A stretch of DNA of 46,925 bases, taken from positions 1-46,925 of the forward strand of contig NZ_JSYN01000036.1 in assembly GCF_000812965.1 (NCBI RefSeq), in the 5' to 3' direction. This document shows, piece by piece, positions 39,644 to 46,925 of the stretch (the first letter of the stretch is position 1; each line of letters opens with the position of its first letter). The translations under genes were made by a program, and so were the position numbers. The notes beneath the pieces are model-generated. The model was given only the letters and a program-made list of their open reading frames with translations, did not search any database and was not told the origin of the DNA. This stretch comes from Pedobacter kyungheensis (GTDB lineage: Bacteria; Bacteroidota; Bacteroidia; Sphingobacteriales; Sphingobacteriaceae).

Positions 39644-41068
39644 ATGAAAAAAAATATATTCCACATCCTGTTCCTGTTAGCCGCAGTTATCGGGTTAAAC
39701 GGTTGTAAAAATGCCGTGGATGAGCATAACGAAATTGTAAACGTTGATTTTAGTACCGATCTGTTTCAGAAAATAGCAGCGCAGGCCAACTTAAGCAAGT
39801 TTACGGAATATGTGAGGAGTACAGGCTACGATAAACTGTTAACTTCATCGCAAACCTATACCGTTTGGGCACCTACCAACGATGCCCTGGCAACACTCGA
39901 TGCCTCCATTGTAAGCGATCCGGTTAAATTGAAAGATTTTGTAGCCAACCACATTGGTTTAACTGCTACCCCTGCGCCAAAAAGGGTAACCGATACCGTT
40001 AAAGTATTGCTTCAAAATAAAAAATACGCCACCATGGTAGGGCCAACTTTCGAAGAAGCAGCCGTTGTAGGCAATCCGGTCTTCGTAAAGAACGGCGCTT
40101 TGTATGTCATTGATAAACCGGTACCCACCAAGCTAAATGTCTGGGATTTTATGCTGGGCAGTACCGATGCACCACTTCAAAGTACTTTCATTGCCAATTT
40201 ATCTACACAGGTAATCGATACGGCTAATGCTACAATTATTGGTTACAACTCATTAGGTAACCCCATATTTGCACCCAATCCACCCATGGTTTCCAGAAAC
40301 TTTTACTGGAACAGTGTAGCCGATTTAAGGACAGAAAGCCAGCAGTACACCTTTTTTATGTTGCAGGATGCGACTTATACTGCCGAACGCAACCGTTTAG
40401 AGCCTTTTTATCCTAACGGTAGCTCTTTTGTATTGGTACGCGATTTAGTAGCTAAAGGCTTATACACTTTAGATAAACTGCCCGATACACTGCTTTCAAC
40501 CCGCGGCGTAAAAATTCCGGTTAACAAATCGGCCATAGTAAAATCGTACCGCGCCAGTAACGGGATTGTTTATGTTGTGAATGCTTTACCTTTTCGCACG
40601 AAAGATAAGGTGCCAACCTTTAAAATAGAAGGCGAGCTGCCTTTTGGTTTCCGGTCTGATAGATCGGGCAATACCCTGTACCGTTTAAAACTGGATGATA
40701 AAGGCATTGCCTATAAAGACATTGAGGTGTATAACCACGGTGTTGCCGAATATTATATCAATTATCTGGCATCGGTAGCGTTGGTTAAGTACAAGGTTTA
40801 TGCCCGGGCCATATCGGGGGCACAGGGCGATGCGCAAGTGGCTAATTTTACACAACGTTATTTTATGTATAACCCAACCACTTTGGTGTACGATTTATTT
40901 GCTACCCAAACCGTTACCCCGTTAAATTACGCAGAAGTGTATCTGGGCGATTATACGCCGCAACAATTCGGAACCTTACAACTCCGCTTAATGTCGGCCA
41001 ATACCGCTACTAAAGACCAGAATACACTCATTTTAGATTACCTGCGCTTTGAACCTATTCTTCCTTAA
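39644..41068 (+). CDS. Second FAS1-domain lipoprotein with C-terminal beta-sandwich
   Basis: A 474-residue lipoprotein (lipobox L-N-G-C, Cys21). FAS1 module 1 covers about 35-165 (TYTVWAPTNDALATLD and NGALYVIDKPVP). A second module (about 165-330) has TFFMLQDATYTAERN and ends SNGIVYVVNALPF. The C-terminal domain (about 335-474) is beta-rich, with YKDIEVYNHGVAEYYINY, VKYKVYARAIS, FGTLQLRLMS and the terminal LILDYLRFEPILP. It resembles the ending of the preceding FAS1 protein. Both FAS1-sandwich genes stand between susD copy 1 and susC copy 2, so this one may serve the second transporter. The preceding 63 bp gap contains a stem-loop. No enzyme signature is visible. The glycan-binding role is an inference from architecture and place. 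Confidence 0.8.
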   Translation: MKKNIFHILFLLAAVIGLNGCKNAVDEHNEIVNVDFSTDLFQKIAAQANLSKFTEYVRSTGYDKLLTSSQTYTVWAPTNDALATLDASIVSDPVKLKDFVANHIGLTATPAPKRVTDTVKVLLQNKKYATMVGPTFEEAAVVGNPVFVKNGALYVIDKPVPTKLNVWDFMLGSTDAPLQSTFIANLSTQVIDTANATIIGYNSLGNPIFAPNPPMVSRNFYWNSVADLRTESQQYTFFMLQDATYTAERNRLEPFYPNGSSFVLVRDLVAKGLYTLDKLPDTLLSTRGVKIPVNKSAIVKSYRASNGIVYVVNALPFRTKDKVPTFKIEGELPFGFRSDRSGNTLYRLKLDDKGIAYKDIEVYNHGVAEYYINYLASVALVKYKVYARAISGAQGDAQVANFTQRYFMYNPTTLVYDLFATQTVTPLNYAEVYLGDYTPQQFGTLQLRLMSANTATKDQNTLILDYLRFEPILP

Positions 41069-41093
41069 CCGTAATCTGATTCAAAAAAAGACT

Positions 41094-44000
41094 ATGCATA
41101 ATTTTACCATCATAAAAAAAGGAATTTCGCTTGTATTGTTTGGGCTCATGCTTTCGGCTGTGGCTTTTGCACAGCAAACCGATACCAGCACTAAAGATTC
41201 GGCTCAATACAGTACCGATACCACTACCGTTAAGGTGAAACAAAAAAAACTGGTTGGCCAGAAAATAACAGGTGTTGTGGTAGATGGCTATACCAATAAA
41301 CCTATAAACGGAGTTAAGCTTACGGTTACCGATTTTTCGGGAGCCTTAACCGATAATAACGGAAAGTTTACCATCATTGTGCCCGATTATAATGCAACTT
41401 TGCTGGTTAGTTTTACCAATTACCACACCAAACTGTTACCGGTACACAAAGGGAAACTGGCAACCATTAAAATTTATCCCAGCAATTACAATTCTTTGTT
41501 TACCGAAGTAACCCTGCCGGCAAGTACCCAGAACCTGGCACGCTCATCGGCTGCTTTAAGCTATTTAAACCCGCAAGGGGGCTGGGCCGTAAATTCAGAG
41601 ACACCCGATAGTTACCTGCAGGGCCGCATGGCTGGTGTTAATGCCATCAGGCGATCGGGCACGCCTGGCATTGGTGCCGATGTATTTGTGCGGGGTTTTA
41701 CCTCATTGTATGCTACCAACCAGCCTTTATATGTGGTAGATGGCATGCCTTACGATGCCAATTCGTATGGCACCTCGCTTACCACCGGGCACCGCAATAA
41801 TCCTTTACAGTTTATTGATGTACGCGATATCGAAAATATTACGCTCATTAAAGATGCATCGGCTGCAGCTGTGTATGGCACCAAGGCTGCAAACGGAGTA
41901 ATGCTGATTACCACCAGCCATGCCAAAGATTTGGCTACACTAATTGATTTTTCGGCTTACACCGGAGTGAATTTAAAGCCTAAAAACATCAATGTAATGG
42001 GGGTTGACGATTTTCGCAGCTACCTTTCTGATGTGCTGAAAAGTCAGGGCTTAAGTGCCAGTGCTATTGCTGCAAAACCTTACATGAACGATGATCCAAA
42101 TCCGGCAAACAACGCCAACTATCCCATGTACCATCAAAATACCAACTGGCAGGATCAGGTTTTTAAAACCAGTATCGATCAGAGCTATTTCTTAAAGGTT
42201 AGTGGTGGTGATAACATTGCCAAATATGCACTTTCTGCAGGTTACTCTGCCGATAAGGGGGTAATCGATTCTACCAGCAACAATAAATATTCAATGCGTT
42301 TTAACAGTGATCTCAATTTAACCAAGAAGCTCACCGGTAATACCAATTTATCGTTTACCTACACCGAGCAACGGTTAAAAGATCAGGGTTTATCGCCCAA
42401 TTCTAACCCCGTATTTCTTTCGCTGGTTAAGGCGCCGTTTCTCGCCGTGAATGAAATCAGTTCAACAGGGGCAGTTTCGCCCAACCTGGCCGATGCCGAT
42501 ACCCTCGGTGTAAGTAACCCTCGTGCACTGATTGAAAAAGGCCTGAACCAGAAAAAAGCCTACCGCTTTTTTGGTAACATCAACTTTGATTACGCCTTTA
42601 ACAAAACTTTTAAACTTTCTAACCTAACCGGGGTAACTTACGATAAAACACAGGAAACTTTATTTATCCCGCGAAAAGGGGTAACCAACGAAGTTTTGCC
42701 AACCACCATCGGCGACAGTAAACTAGGCACACAGGTAATCCGTTATTTCAGTGTTTTCGACGACCTGCATTTAAGTTTCGACCGCAGATTTGACAAAGGC
42801 CATACCTTACATGCAGCTTTGGGCACGCGCTATACTTCGGCCAAAAGTGAGCAGGATTATGCCATTGGCTACAACTCGGCAACCGATGTACTGATCAGTA
42901 TTGGCAACAGTAATGCCGCACTACGCTATTTTGGTGGCGATATTGGCAAATGGAGTAATTTAAACAGCTATTTAACTGCCGATTACAATTACAAGGATAA
43001 GTATTACCTGAGCCTTAATGCGGCTGTAGATCAGTCGTCGAGGTTTGGCCGCAGGGATATTTCCTCTTCGGTACGTTACATTGGTGGTTACGGTTTAGAT
43101 ATTCTGGGTAATAAATCGGCCATTCTGCCTGCTGTAAGTGGTGCCTGGTTAATCTCTTCAGAAAGCTTTATGCACAATTATAAATACATCGATTTATTGA
43201 AATTCAGGATGAGCTATGGTCTTGTGGGCAACGATGATATTGGTAATTACAACAACAGGCAATACTACATTTCTCAGAATCTTTTAGGCCTACAGGGCGT
43301 GGTTAGGGGAAACATTGCCAATCCGGGTATTCAGTGGGAAAGTATAGCCAAATTCAATACCGGGCTTGATGCCTCATTTTTTAATGAGCGTTTAAGCTTT
43401 AGTCTCGATTATTACATCCATACCACCAACAAAATGCTGGCCTATGTACCCGTTCCTGCCATAGGGGGGATTAATTCATATATCGATAATCAGGCGGGTA
43501 TGCGTACTTCCGGGTTGGATTTTGGTTTAAACGGCCGTATTTTAAATAAAACCTTTAAATGGGATATCGGCGTAAACCTGGGTACTTACAAAAACAAAGT
43601 AAACAGCTTACCTGGTGGTACCGATATTTTAACCAATTATGCCAACGGTACCTATTTAACGCGGGTTGGTCAAACAGCTAATTTATTTTATGGTCAGCGT
43701 ACCAATGGTGTATATGCCTCAACTGCCGAAGCAACTGCTGCAGGCCTGTCAATCCGCAACAGTGCGGGCGTATTGGTGCCATTTACCGGTGGCGACACTA
43801 AATTTATTGATACCAATGGCGATAAAATTATCAACGATGCAGACCGCGTAGTAATCGGTAACCCGAACCCCGATCTTTACGGTAGCATTAACAATACTTT
43901 CAGCTACAAAAACTGGAGTTTGGATGTGTTATTCACCTTTGTAACGGGTAACGATATTTACAACTATACCCGTTCCATGCTCGAATCGGGAAACAGCTAT

Positions 44001-44357
44001 TACAACCAAACCGATATTATGCGTAACCGCTGGCGTGGCGAAGGTCAGGTAACCAACGTACCCAAAGCCAGCTACGGCGATCCGATGGGCAATGCACAAT
44101 TCTCCGATCGCTGGATCGAAGATGGCTCTTACCTGCGTTTGCGCACTGTAAATTTAACCTACAATGTACCACTTAAAGGCAGGTCAATTAAATACGCCAG
44201 GCTATATGCAACAGCCAATAATGTATTTACGCTGACCAATTATTTGGGCTACGATCCAGAACTCAGCGCAACGGGCAGCATTTTTACACAAGGTGTAGAT
44301 ACCACGCTCGAACCACAGTTCAGGTCGTTTCAATTGGGTGTTAGAATTGGTTTATAA
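41094..44357 (+). CDS. SusC-like TonB-dependent outer-membrane transporter, copy 2
   Basis: A 1087-residue transporter. The reading frame continues upstream to an ATG at 41049 inside the FAS1 gene, but the signal peptide (K-K-G-I-S-L-V-L-F... ending A-F-A-Q) begins at 41094, which I take as the start. After a short Ser/Thr-rich linker comes a carboxypeptidase-regulatory-like domain (about 55-135) and the plug: LQGRMAGVNAIRRSGTPG, VFVRGFTSLYATNQPLYVVD and TLIKDASAAAVYGTKAANGV. The barrel follows, ending with V-R-I-G-L. No STN domain is visible. It is clearly diverged from copy 1 in barrel sequence, which suggests a different ligand, such as arabinan versus RG-I backbone fragments (inference). 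It is followed 6 bp later by its own SusD. Confidence 0.96.
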   Translation: MHNFTIIKKGISLVLFGLMLSAVAFAQQTDTSTKDSAQYSTDTTTVKVKQKKLVGQKITGVVVDGYTNKPINGVKLTVTDFSGALTDNNGKFTIIVPDYNATLLVSFTNYHTKLLPVHKGKLATIKIYPSNYNSLFTEVTLPASTQNLARSSAALSYLNPQGGWAVNSETPDSYLQGRMAGVNAIRRSGTPGIGADVFVRGFTSLYATNQPLYVVDGMPYDANSYGTSLTTGHRNNPLQFIDVRDIENITLIKDASAAAVYGTKAANGVMLITTSHAKDLATLIDFSAYTGVNLKPKNINVMGVDDFRSYLSDVLKSQGLSASAIAAKPYMNDDPNPANNANYPMYHQNTNWQDQVFKTSIDQSYFLKVSGGDNIAKYALSAGYSADKGVIDSTSNNKYSMRFNSDLNLTKKLTGNTNLSFTYTEQRLKDQGLSPNSNPVFLSLVKAPFLAVNEISSTGAVSPNLADADTLGVSNPRALIEKGLNQKKAYRFFGNINFDYAFNKTFKLSNLTGVTYDKTQETLFIPRKGVTNEVLPTTIGDSKLGTQVIRYFSVFDDLHLSFDRRFDKGHTLHAALGTRYTSAKSEQDYAIGYNSATDVLISIGNSNAALRYFGGDIGKWSNLNSYLTADYNYKDKYYLSLNAAVDQSSRFGRRDISSSVRYIGGYGLDILGNKSAILPAVSGAWLISSESFMHNYKYIDLLKFRMSYGLVGNDDIGNYNNRQYYISQNLLGLQGVVRGNIANPGIQWESIAKFNTGLDASFFNERLSFSLDYYIHTTNKMLAYVPVPAIGGINSYIDNQAGMRTSGLDFGLNGRILNKTFKWDIGVNLGTYKNKVNSLPGGTDILTNYANGTYLTRVGQTANLFYGQRTNGVYASTAEATAAGLSIRNSAGVLVPFTGGDTKFIDTNGDKIINDADRVVIGNPNPDLYGSINNTFSYKNWSLDVLFTFVTGNDIYNYTRSMLESGNSYYNQTDIMRNRWRGEGQVTNVPKASYGDPMGNAQFSDRWIEDGSYLRLRTVNLTYNVPLKGRSIKYARLYATANNVFTLTNYLGYDPELSATGSIFTQGVDTTLEPQFRSFQLGVRIGL

Positions 44358-44363
44358 TTGATT

Positions 44364-46133
44364 ATGTATAAAAAGATGAAGATGGATTTTAATAAAAAAG
44401 TTATTGCACTTTTAGCAGTAGCCCTGCTTGCAACAGGTTCATGGTCGTGCAAAAAAATTACCGATGAGGTACCCGAAGATAAACTTGATATTACCAATGC
44501 CTATCAGAATACTTCTGATGCTGATGCCGCGGTAATTGGTATATATGGTCAGTTTTTAGGGTTAGAAAAGCTCTATATTTTGCAAAATGAAGTACGGGCC
44601 GATTTGGTAGATGTAACCGGTAATGCCGATGCTTATTTAAAGCAGCTATCCAACCATACCACTACGAAAGATAACCCGTATGTCGATCCGAGGCCATATT
44701 ATGCCGTGATATTGAATATTAACGATGCGCTTAAAAATTTCAATATCATGGTGGCCAACCATAAAATGAGTGTTGACGATTACAATAAACATTATGCAGA
44801 TTTAGGCGCTTTACGCAGCTGGATTTATTTGCAGCTGGGTGCACAGTATGGCAGCGTTCCTTATATCACCGATCCGGTAGAAAATGTAGAAGATGTTAAA
44901 AATTTAAGTTTATATCCCCGTATTTCATTCGATGATTTGCTAACCCGGCTGATTGATTTTACCGAAAAACTGCCTTATAAGGAGGTGTATGCTTATCCTG
45001 CCGGAAACGCGCTTATCGTAGGTATTGATGGGCAGAATACCCAGAAAATATTCATCTGTAAACCCTTTGTATTGGGCGATTTGTATTTGTGGAAGGGCAA
45101 TTATTTGAAGGCAGCCGAAAACTACGCCAAAATTATGAATGTAGAAAACAACAATACCAATATCAACATCCAGTTTGATGTATATAAGGTAGTGGGGTAT
45201 CTCAGCTCGGCGTATAACGATTTAACTGTGCGTTACGCCAGAGGGCAGGATGAAGGTTCATTAATTACGGATGGTGGATGGCGTAATATGTTTATACAGC
45301 CCACCAATAATATAACCTGGAACTCGGAGTTTTTCTGGGGTATTCCATACAATCCAAGCTATAAACCGGGTAATCCCATGGTCGAGGTTTGCTCTTCGTT
45401 ATATGGTAAATATTTAATTAAACCTTCTCAGGTAGCCATCGATAACTGGAATGCGCAAAGGCAATACAGCGGTATCCCTTACGATGCCCGTGGAAAATTA
45501 TCGTACGAAAATTCGGTTGCAGGGCCTGTAATAACCAAGCTTACCGACAATAACACGGCTTTAAGCAGTTTTAACAAAGGCGGAAAATGGGGGATATACC
45601 GGGCCGGTTTATTGCACTTGCGTTTCGCAGAAGCTGCAAACCGCGACGGACAAGGGAAACTGGGCTGGGCATTTATGAATATTGGTATTCAGGATACTTA
45701 TTATACCGGTACTTATGTGAGCGGTGCAAAATCTCCGGTTTCTACTGCAGAGATCAATACCATGCAAACTCCTTATCCAACCACATCGCCTTATTATTTT
45801 GATGCCAGAAGTAATTCAGATTATAAATCGCCCTGGTATCGCAATACCGGCATCAGAAACCGGGCTGGTGTAAGGGCCATTGATGTTAGTTACCAGACAG
45901 ATATGTTAGGCTTAGAAGGCAAATTGATTGACGAAGACGCTTTGGAACTGGCTTTTGAAGGTAACCGCTGGCCCGATTTGGTACGCGTTGCCCGCAGGCA
46001 AAACAATCCGGCTTTCCTGGCCGAGCGCGTTTATCAGAAATTGTTAAAAGCTGGTGACCCGAATGCAAGTGCAACCCGGTCTAAACTGATGACACCAGCA
46101 AACTGGTATTTGCCATTTGATTGGGGGAAATAA
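44364..46133 (+). CDS. SusD-like glycan-binding lipoprotein, copy 2
   Basis: A 589-residue SusD family lipoprotein with lipobox G-S-W-S-C (Cys29 from this start). ATG codons at 44364, 44376 and 44382 are all possible. I report 44364 as the first ATG after the susC stop. A TTG at 44358 in frame is less likely. The SusD core includes TSDADAAVIGIYGQF near the start, LGALRSWIYLQLGAQYGSVPYI in the TPR region and the C-terminal ELAFEGNRWPDLVRVARR. It is about 90 residues longer than copy 1, with insertions around 270-350 (WNSEFFWGIPY), so its binding face probably differs. It is the last gene of the PUL and is followed by a strong hairpin. Confidence 0.95.
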   Translation: MYKKMKMDFNKKVIALLAVALLATGSWSCKKITDEVPEDKLDITNAYQNTSDADAAVIGIYGQFLGLEKLYILQNEVRADLVDVTGNADAYLKQLSNHTTTKDNPYVDPRPYYAVILNINDALKNFNIMVANHKMSVDDYNKHYADLGALRSWIYLQLGAQYGSVPYITDPVENVEDVKNLSLYPRISFDDLLTRLIDFTEKLPYKEVYAYPAGNALIVGIDGQNTQKIFICKPFVLGDLYLWKGNYLKAAENYAKIMNVENNNTNINIQFDVYKVVGYLSSAYNDLTVRYARGQDEGSLITDGGWRNMFIQPTNNITWNSEFFWGIPYNPSYKPGNPMVEVCSSLYGKYLIKPSQVAIDNWNAQRQYSGIPYDARGKLSYENSVAGPVITKLTDNNTALSSFNKGGKWGIYRAGLLHLRFAEAANRDGQGKLGWAFMNIGIQDTYYTGTYVSGAKSPVSTAEINTMQTPYPTTSPYYFDARSNSDYKSPWYRNTGIRNRAGVRAIDVSYQTDMLGLEGKLIDEDALELAFEGNRWPDLVRVARRQNNPAFLAERVYQKLLKAGDPNASATRSKLMTPANWYLPFDWGK

Positions 46134-46157
46134 ATTGTTGGTCGCGATTTATAATCA

Positions 46158-46188
46158 GACCTCGCAGGTTTTTAAAACCTGCGAGGTC
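46158..46188 (+). terminator. Perfect hairpin after susD copy 2 (putative terminator)
   Basis: GACCTCGCAGGTTTT (46158-46172) and AAAACCTGCGAGGTC (46174-46188) are perfectly complementary 15-base arms. It lies 24 bp past the last PUL gene. Only TT follows the stem, so termination may be partial. The CCTCGCAGG core recurs at 46831-46863, showing that it belongs to a repeat family. Confidence 0.6.
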
Positions 46189-46311
46189 TTGAATTATTGA
46201 CGAGGTCAGGTGGTAACATCTGGCTTTTTTAAAATCATACATTTTTAACTCAAATAGTTGAAATGCTAAAAATTAAGCTATTTTAGCGCCACCAAATAAT
46301 CAAACGCACTC

Positions 46312-46701
46312 ATGTTTAAATCAGTTTTTTCTTTTGAAGGCCGCATTCGTCGTACCGAATATGCCCTTTCCCGTATTTTTTGTTTAGTATTAATCGGAAT
46401 TATTGCCGCTGCAGCAGAAGGTGGTTCGGAAGCTTTATGCGTATTGATGCTAATTCCAGCCTACATTTTGATTGCACAAAGTGCCAAACGTTGTCATGAC
46501 AGGGGTAACTCTGGCTGGTGGATGCTCATTCCTTTTTACGGTTGGATTTTGTTTTTTGGAGAAAGCGATTATGGCCCAAATGAATATGGCGATAATCCCA
46601 AAGGGGAAGGGAACGATGATCCCTATTATGGAACTCATTTTAACCCACAGTTTAATGTAGCGCCTGTTACCACCAATCAAGATCAGGTTAGCAAAGATTA
46701 G
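46312..46701 (+). CDS. DUF805 family inner-membrane protein
   Basis: A 129-residue membrane protein of the DUF805 family, normal length. The opening FKSVFSFEGRIRRTEYALS matches the family's F-x-G-R-x-x-R-x-x-Y/F-W pattern. Hydrophobic segments lie at about 18-36, 40-55 and 68-82, with CHDRGNSGWWMLIPF (the RxHDxGxSGWW motif) between the last two. The C-terminal tail after YGPNEYGDNP is polar. The function of DUF805 proteins is unknown. It is separated from the PUL by a hairpin and a 178 bp gap, and it is flanked by repeat elements on both sides, so it is not expected to take part in pectin use. Confidence 0.9.
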   Translation: MFKSVFSFEGRIRRTEYALSRIFCLVLIGIIAAAAEGGSEALCVLMLIPAYILIAQSAKRCHDRGNSGWWMLIPFYGWILFFGESDYGPNEYGDNPKGEGNDDPYYGTHFNPQFNVAPVTTNQDQVSKD

Positions 46702-46759
46702 GTCGTTGCACTGATCCGATGGCTTTTGGATTTGTTTAAGGGTTTCTCTGCAGGTGAGG

Positions 46760-46778
46760 TGCTGAAACAAGTTCAGCA
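46760..46778. repeat. Palindromic repeat family B, copy 3
   Basis: TGCTGAA and TTCAGCA arms around ACAAG, followed by TGACG. It is the same element as at 146-166 at the opposite end of the window. Confidence 0.7.
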
Positions 46779-46830
46779 TGACGATTATGTTTTGCCGTTG
46801 GTCGTGATTTGTAATCGCGACCTGATGAAC

Positions 46831-46867
46831 AAACCTCGCAGGTTTCAAAAACCTGCGAGGTTTTTAT
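46831..46867 (+). terminator. Intrinsic terminator after the DUF805 gene
   Basis: AAACCTCGCAGGTTT pairs with AAACCTGCGAGGTTT (46849-46863) around CAA and is followed by TTATTTA, giving a T-rich tail on the plus strand. It can also fold on the minus strand, so it may end a converging gene as well. Confidence 0.7.
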
Positions 46868-46925
46868 TTACCAAGCCAGCTTCAAAAGCGAAACTCCTTG
46901 TCTGGGTAATAAAATTCCAATCTCC
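46868..46925 (-). CDS. Possible C-terminal end of a gene running off the right edge
   Basis: On the minus strand the frame ending in TAA at 46868-46870 is open to the window edge and encodes 18 residues ending V-S-L-L-K-L-A-W. It would converge on the terminator just described. This is too short to recognise a family. The call rests only on the open frame and its position beside a bidirectional hairpin. Confidence 0.2.
   Translation of the reverse strand, partial: EIGILLPRQGVSLLKLAW

Larger units (their letters stand above)
46702..46867. other. Repeat-bearing region after the DUF805 gene
   Basis: The region contains a family B palindrome (46760-46778), the palindrome GGTCGTGATT...AATCGCGACC (46800-46822) and a terminator hairpin (listed). 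The same GGTCGYGATT plus CCTCGCAGG pairing occurs at 46140-46188 on the other side of the DUF805 gene. No gene is seen. Confidence 0.6.

Noticed and set aside
46450..46848. 132-codon minus-strand frame over the DUF805 gene
   Set aside because: It is antisense to a gene with clear DUF805 motifs and runs through repeats.

Overview
The window looks like chromosomal DNA of a Bacteroidetes bacterium, most likely Sphingobacteriaceae (Pedobacter-like). The evidence is moderate GC content, SusC/SusD pairs, signal peptides ending in A-Q, weak ribosome binding sites, TAnnTTTG-like -7 promoter boxes, and palindromic intergenic repeats. The genus is an inference. No rRNA, tRNA, CRISPR array, transposase or transcription regulator was seen.

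Nearly everything belongs to one polysaccharide utilization locus (PUL) for pectin, specifically rhamnogalacturonan I (RG-I) with arabinan or arabinogalactan side chains. Left arm (306-6743, minus strand): GH51, GH51, GH97 and GH43, an arabinose/galactose side-chain unit. A 364 bp divergent regulatory region follows. Middle (7108-17513, plus): GH95, a large macroglobulin-like protein, two tandem PL11 rhamnogalacturonan lyases and two tandem CE12 acetylesterases. Then (17608-26618): GH2, GH105 unsaturated rhamnogalacturonyl hydrolase, GH115 and GH31. Then (26999-30080): L-rhamnose mutarotase and GH106 rhamnosidase. Right arm (30762-46133): a surface import module in the order FAS1 lipoprotein, SusC, SusD, FAS1 lipoprotein, FAS1 lipoprotein, SusC, SusD. 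A DUF805 membrane protein (46312-46701) flanked by repeat hairpins lies outside the PUL.

How it probably works (inference from family knowledge): the SusCD pairs and FAS1 lipoproteins capture and import RG-I fragments. CE12 enzymes deacetylate, PL11 lyases cut the backbone, GH105 and GH106 remove unsaturated galacturonate and rhamnose, and GH51/GH43/GH97/GH2/GH95/GH115/GH31 strip side chains. RhaM equilibrates rhamnose anomers in the cytoplasm. Genes for rhamnose, arabinose and galacturonate catabolism and the PUL regulator must lie elsewhere.

The most notable observations are two. First, a near-identical 20-base element occurs upstream of three transcription units (7005, 17522, 30526). It contains two CAGGAT hexamers 10 bp apart and sits exactly 38 bp upstream of a candidate -7 box each time, so it looks like the operator of an unseen activator. 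Second, three FAS1 lipoproteins, two with C-terminal beta-sandwich domains, stand where SusE/SusF-type glycan-binding proteins normally stand. Other points are a 13-unit heptanucleotide array between the two esterase genes and a hairpin repeat family with compensatory stem changes.
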